DNA from: JAYPHU01 sp038127535
GTDB taxonomy: Bacteria; Pseudomonadota; Alphaproteobacteria; Rhodospirillales; UBA2165
Assembly: GCA_038127535.1 (NCBI GenBank)
Contig: JAYPHU010000006.1
Location: 61,512-125,511, forward strand
Length of the DNA stretch: 64,000 bases
Direction: 5' to 3'
Shown here in pieces: positions 63,801 to 64,000 of the stretch (position 1 is its first letter; every line of letters begins with the position of its first letter). The position numbers were made by a program, and so were the translations under genes. The notes beneath the pieces were generated by a model that saw only the letters and a program-made list of their open reading frames with translations, did no database searches and was not told the origin of the DNA.

Positions 63801-64000
63801 AGGCCGGTCTCCCCGCTGGTGAAAATTTCTGTGGCGGAAGCTTATCGCCGATGGGGGACAATTCCAAAGAAAACCCGCGCGTCCCCCGCCCTTTGACTCT
63901 TTCGCTGAATCCTCGTTAATGTGTTCCCAAAAAATTCGAGGTGGTGCCATGGTGCGTGTGAGAGATTCATATCGAGGATTATCGGGAGCGGACAAGGCGG

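Overview
This 64 kb stretch looks like a chromosomal segment of a metabolically versatile alphaproteobacterium, probably of a Rhodospirillales-like lineage. The main taxonomic clue is the housekeeping run lytic transglycosylase - rlpA - dacC - tmk - holB - metG - (insertion) - tatD (48.5-59.0 kb), an order I associate with Alphaproteobacteria. The GC-rich coding sequence, CCA-encoding tRNA-Ser and many TRAP, TTT and Liv-type uptake systems fit. No order or genus is claimed. It is a draft assembly: a 100-N gap at 31308-31407 is flanked by identical 55-bp contig ends, so the gap is probably not real.

Layout. 0-2.5 kb: truncated GMC oxidoreductase and an amidohydrolase/deaminase (minus). 2.6-2.9 kb: AT-rich islet with tRNA-Ser(UGA) and a 64-bp duplicate of its 3' part, like an attachment-site scar. 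3.2-8.5 kb: secreted protein (probable frameshift), LPS-core-type glycosyltransferase, an amidohydrolase broken by two TAG codons, an alpha/beta hydrolase, an aromatic-ring FAD hydroxylase and a broken small cysteine-rich gene. 8.6-13.3 kb (minus): threonine-synthase-like PLP enzyme, cyclophilin-like protein and a TRAP transporter. 13.3-16.6 kb (plus): tripartite tricarboxylate transporter (TTT). 16.7-23.3 kb: ModA-like binding protein, LVIVD protein, FAH-family hydrolase, aldo/keto reductase, SDR, phytanoyl-CoA dioxygenase-like enzyme and LigA/LigB extradiol dioxygenase. 23.8-30.2 kb: HpaB-type flavin monooxygenase plus a five-gene Liv-type ABC importer. 30.2-33.5 kb (minus): P450 - TauE/SafE exporter - MetE-like methyltransferase operon. 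33.6-39.2 kb (minus): DUF1501/DUF1800 pair, maleate-isomerase-like protein, luciferase-like monooxygenase and MFS transporter. 39.3-41.1 kb: GAF-PAS histidine kinase with five in-frame stops. 41.4-47.6 kb: Rieske dioxygenase alpha/beta, GST, DMT exporter, dienelactone hydrolase and IlvD/Edd dehydratase. 47.7-59.0 kb: cell-wall and replication/translation genes, with a hydroxylase and a 2-hydroxyacid dehydrogenase inserted before tatD. 59.6-64 kb: second FAH-family hydrolase, a GGDEF-like/EAL gene with two stops, mazG and two small genes.

How it fits together. Most of the window is uptake of organic acids or aromatics coupled to oxygenases (two FAD hydroxylases, HpaB type, LigAB, Fe/2-oxoglutarate type, P450, Rieske, luciferase-like) and downstream hydrolases. 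Two features stand out. First, no intact transcriptional regulator is recognisable in the 64 kb, and the only two signalling genes are both stop-interrupted. Second, four genes carry eleven in-frame stops, all TAG or TAA and never TGA, with no frameshift. Other genes have lost an obvious ATG (ATA, ATT or TTG instead), one seems frameshifted and one sulfatase is only a C-terminal stub. The simplest reading is ongoing gene decay by base substitution; stop-codon readthrough is the more exotic alternative.
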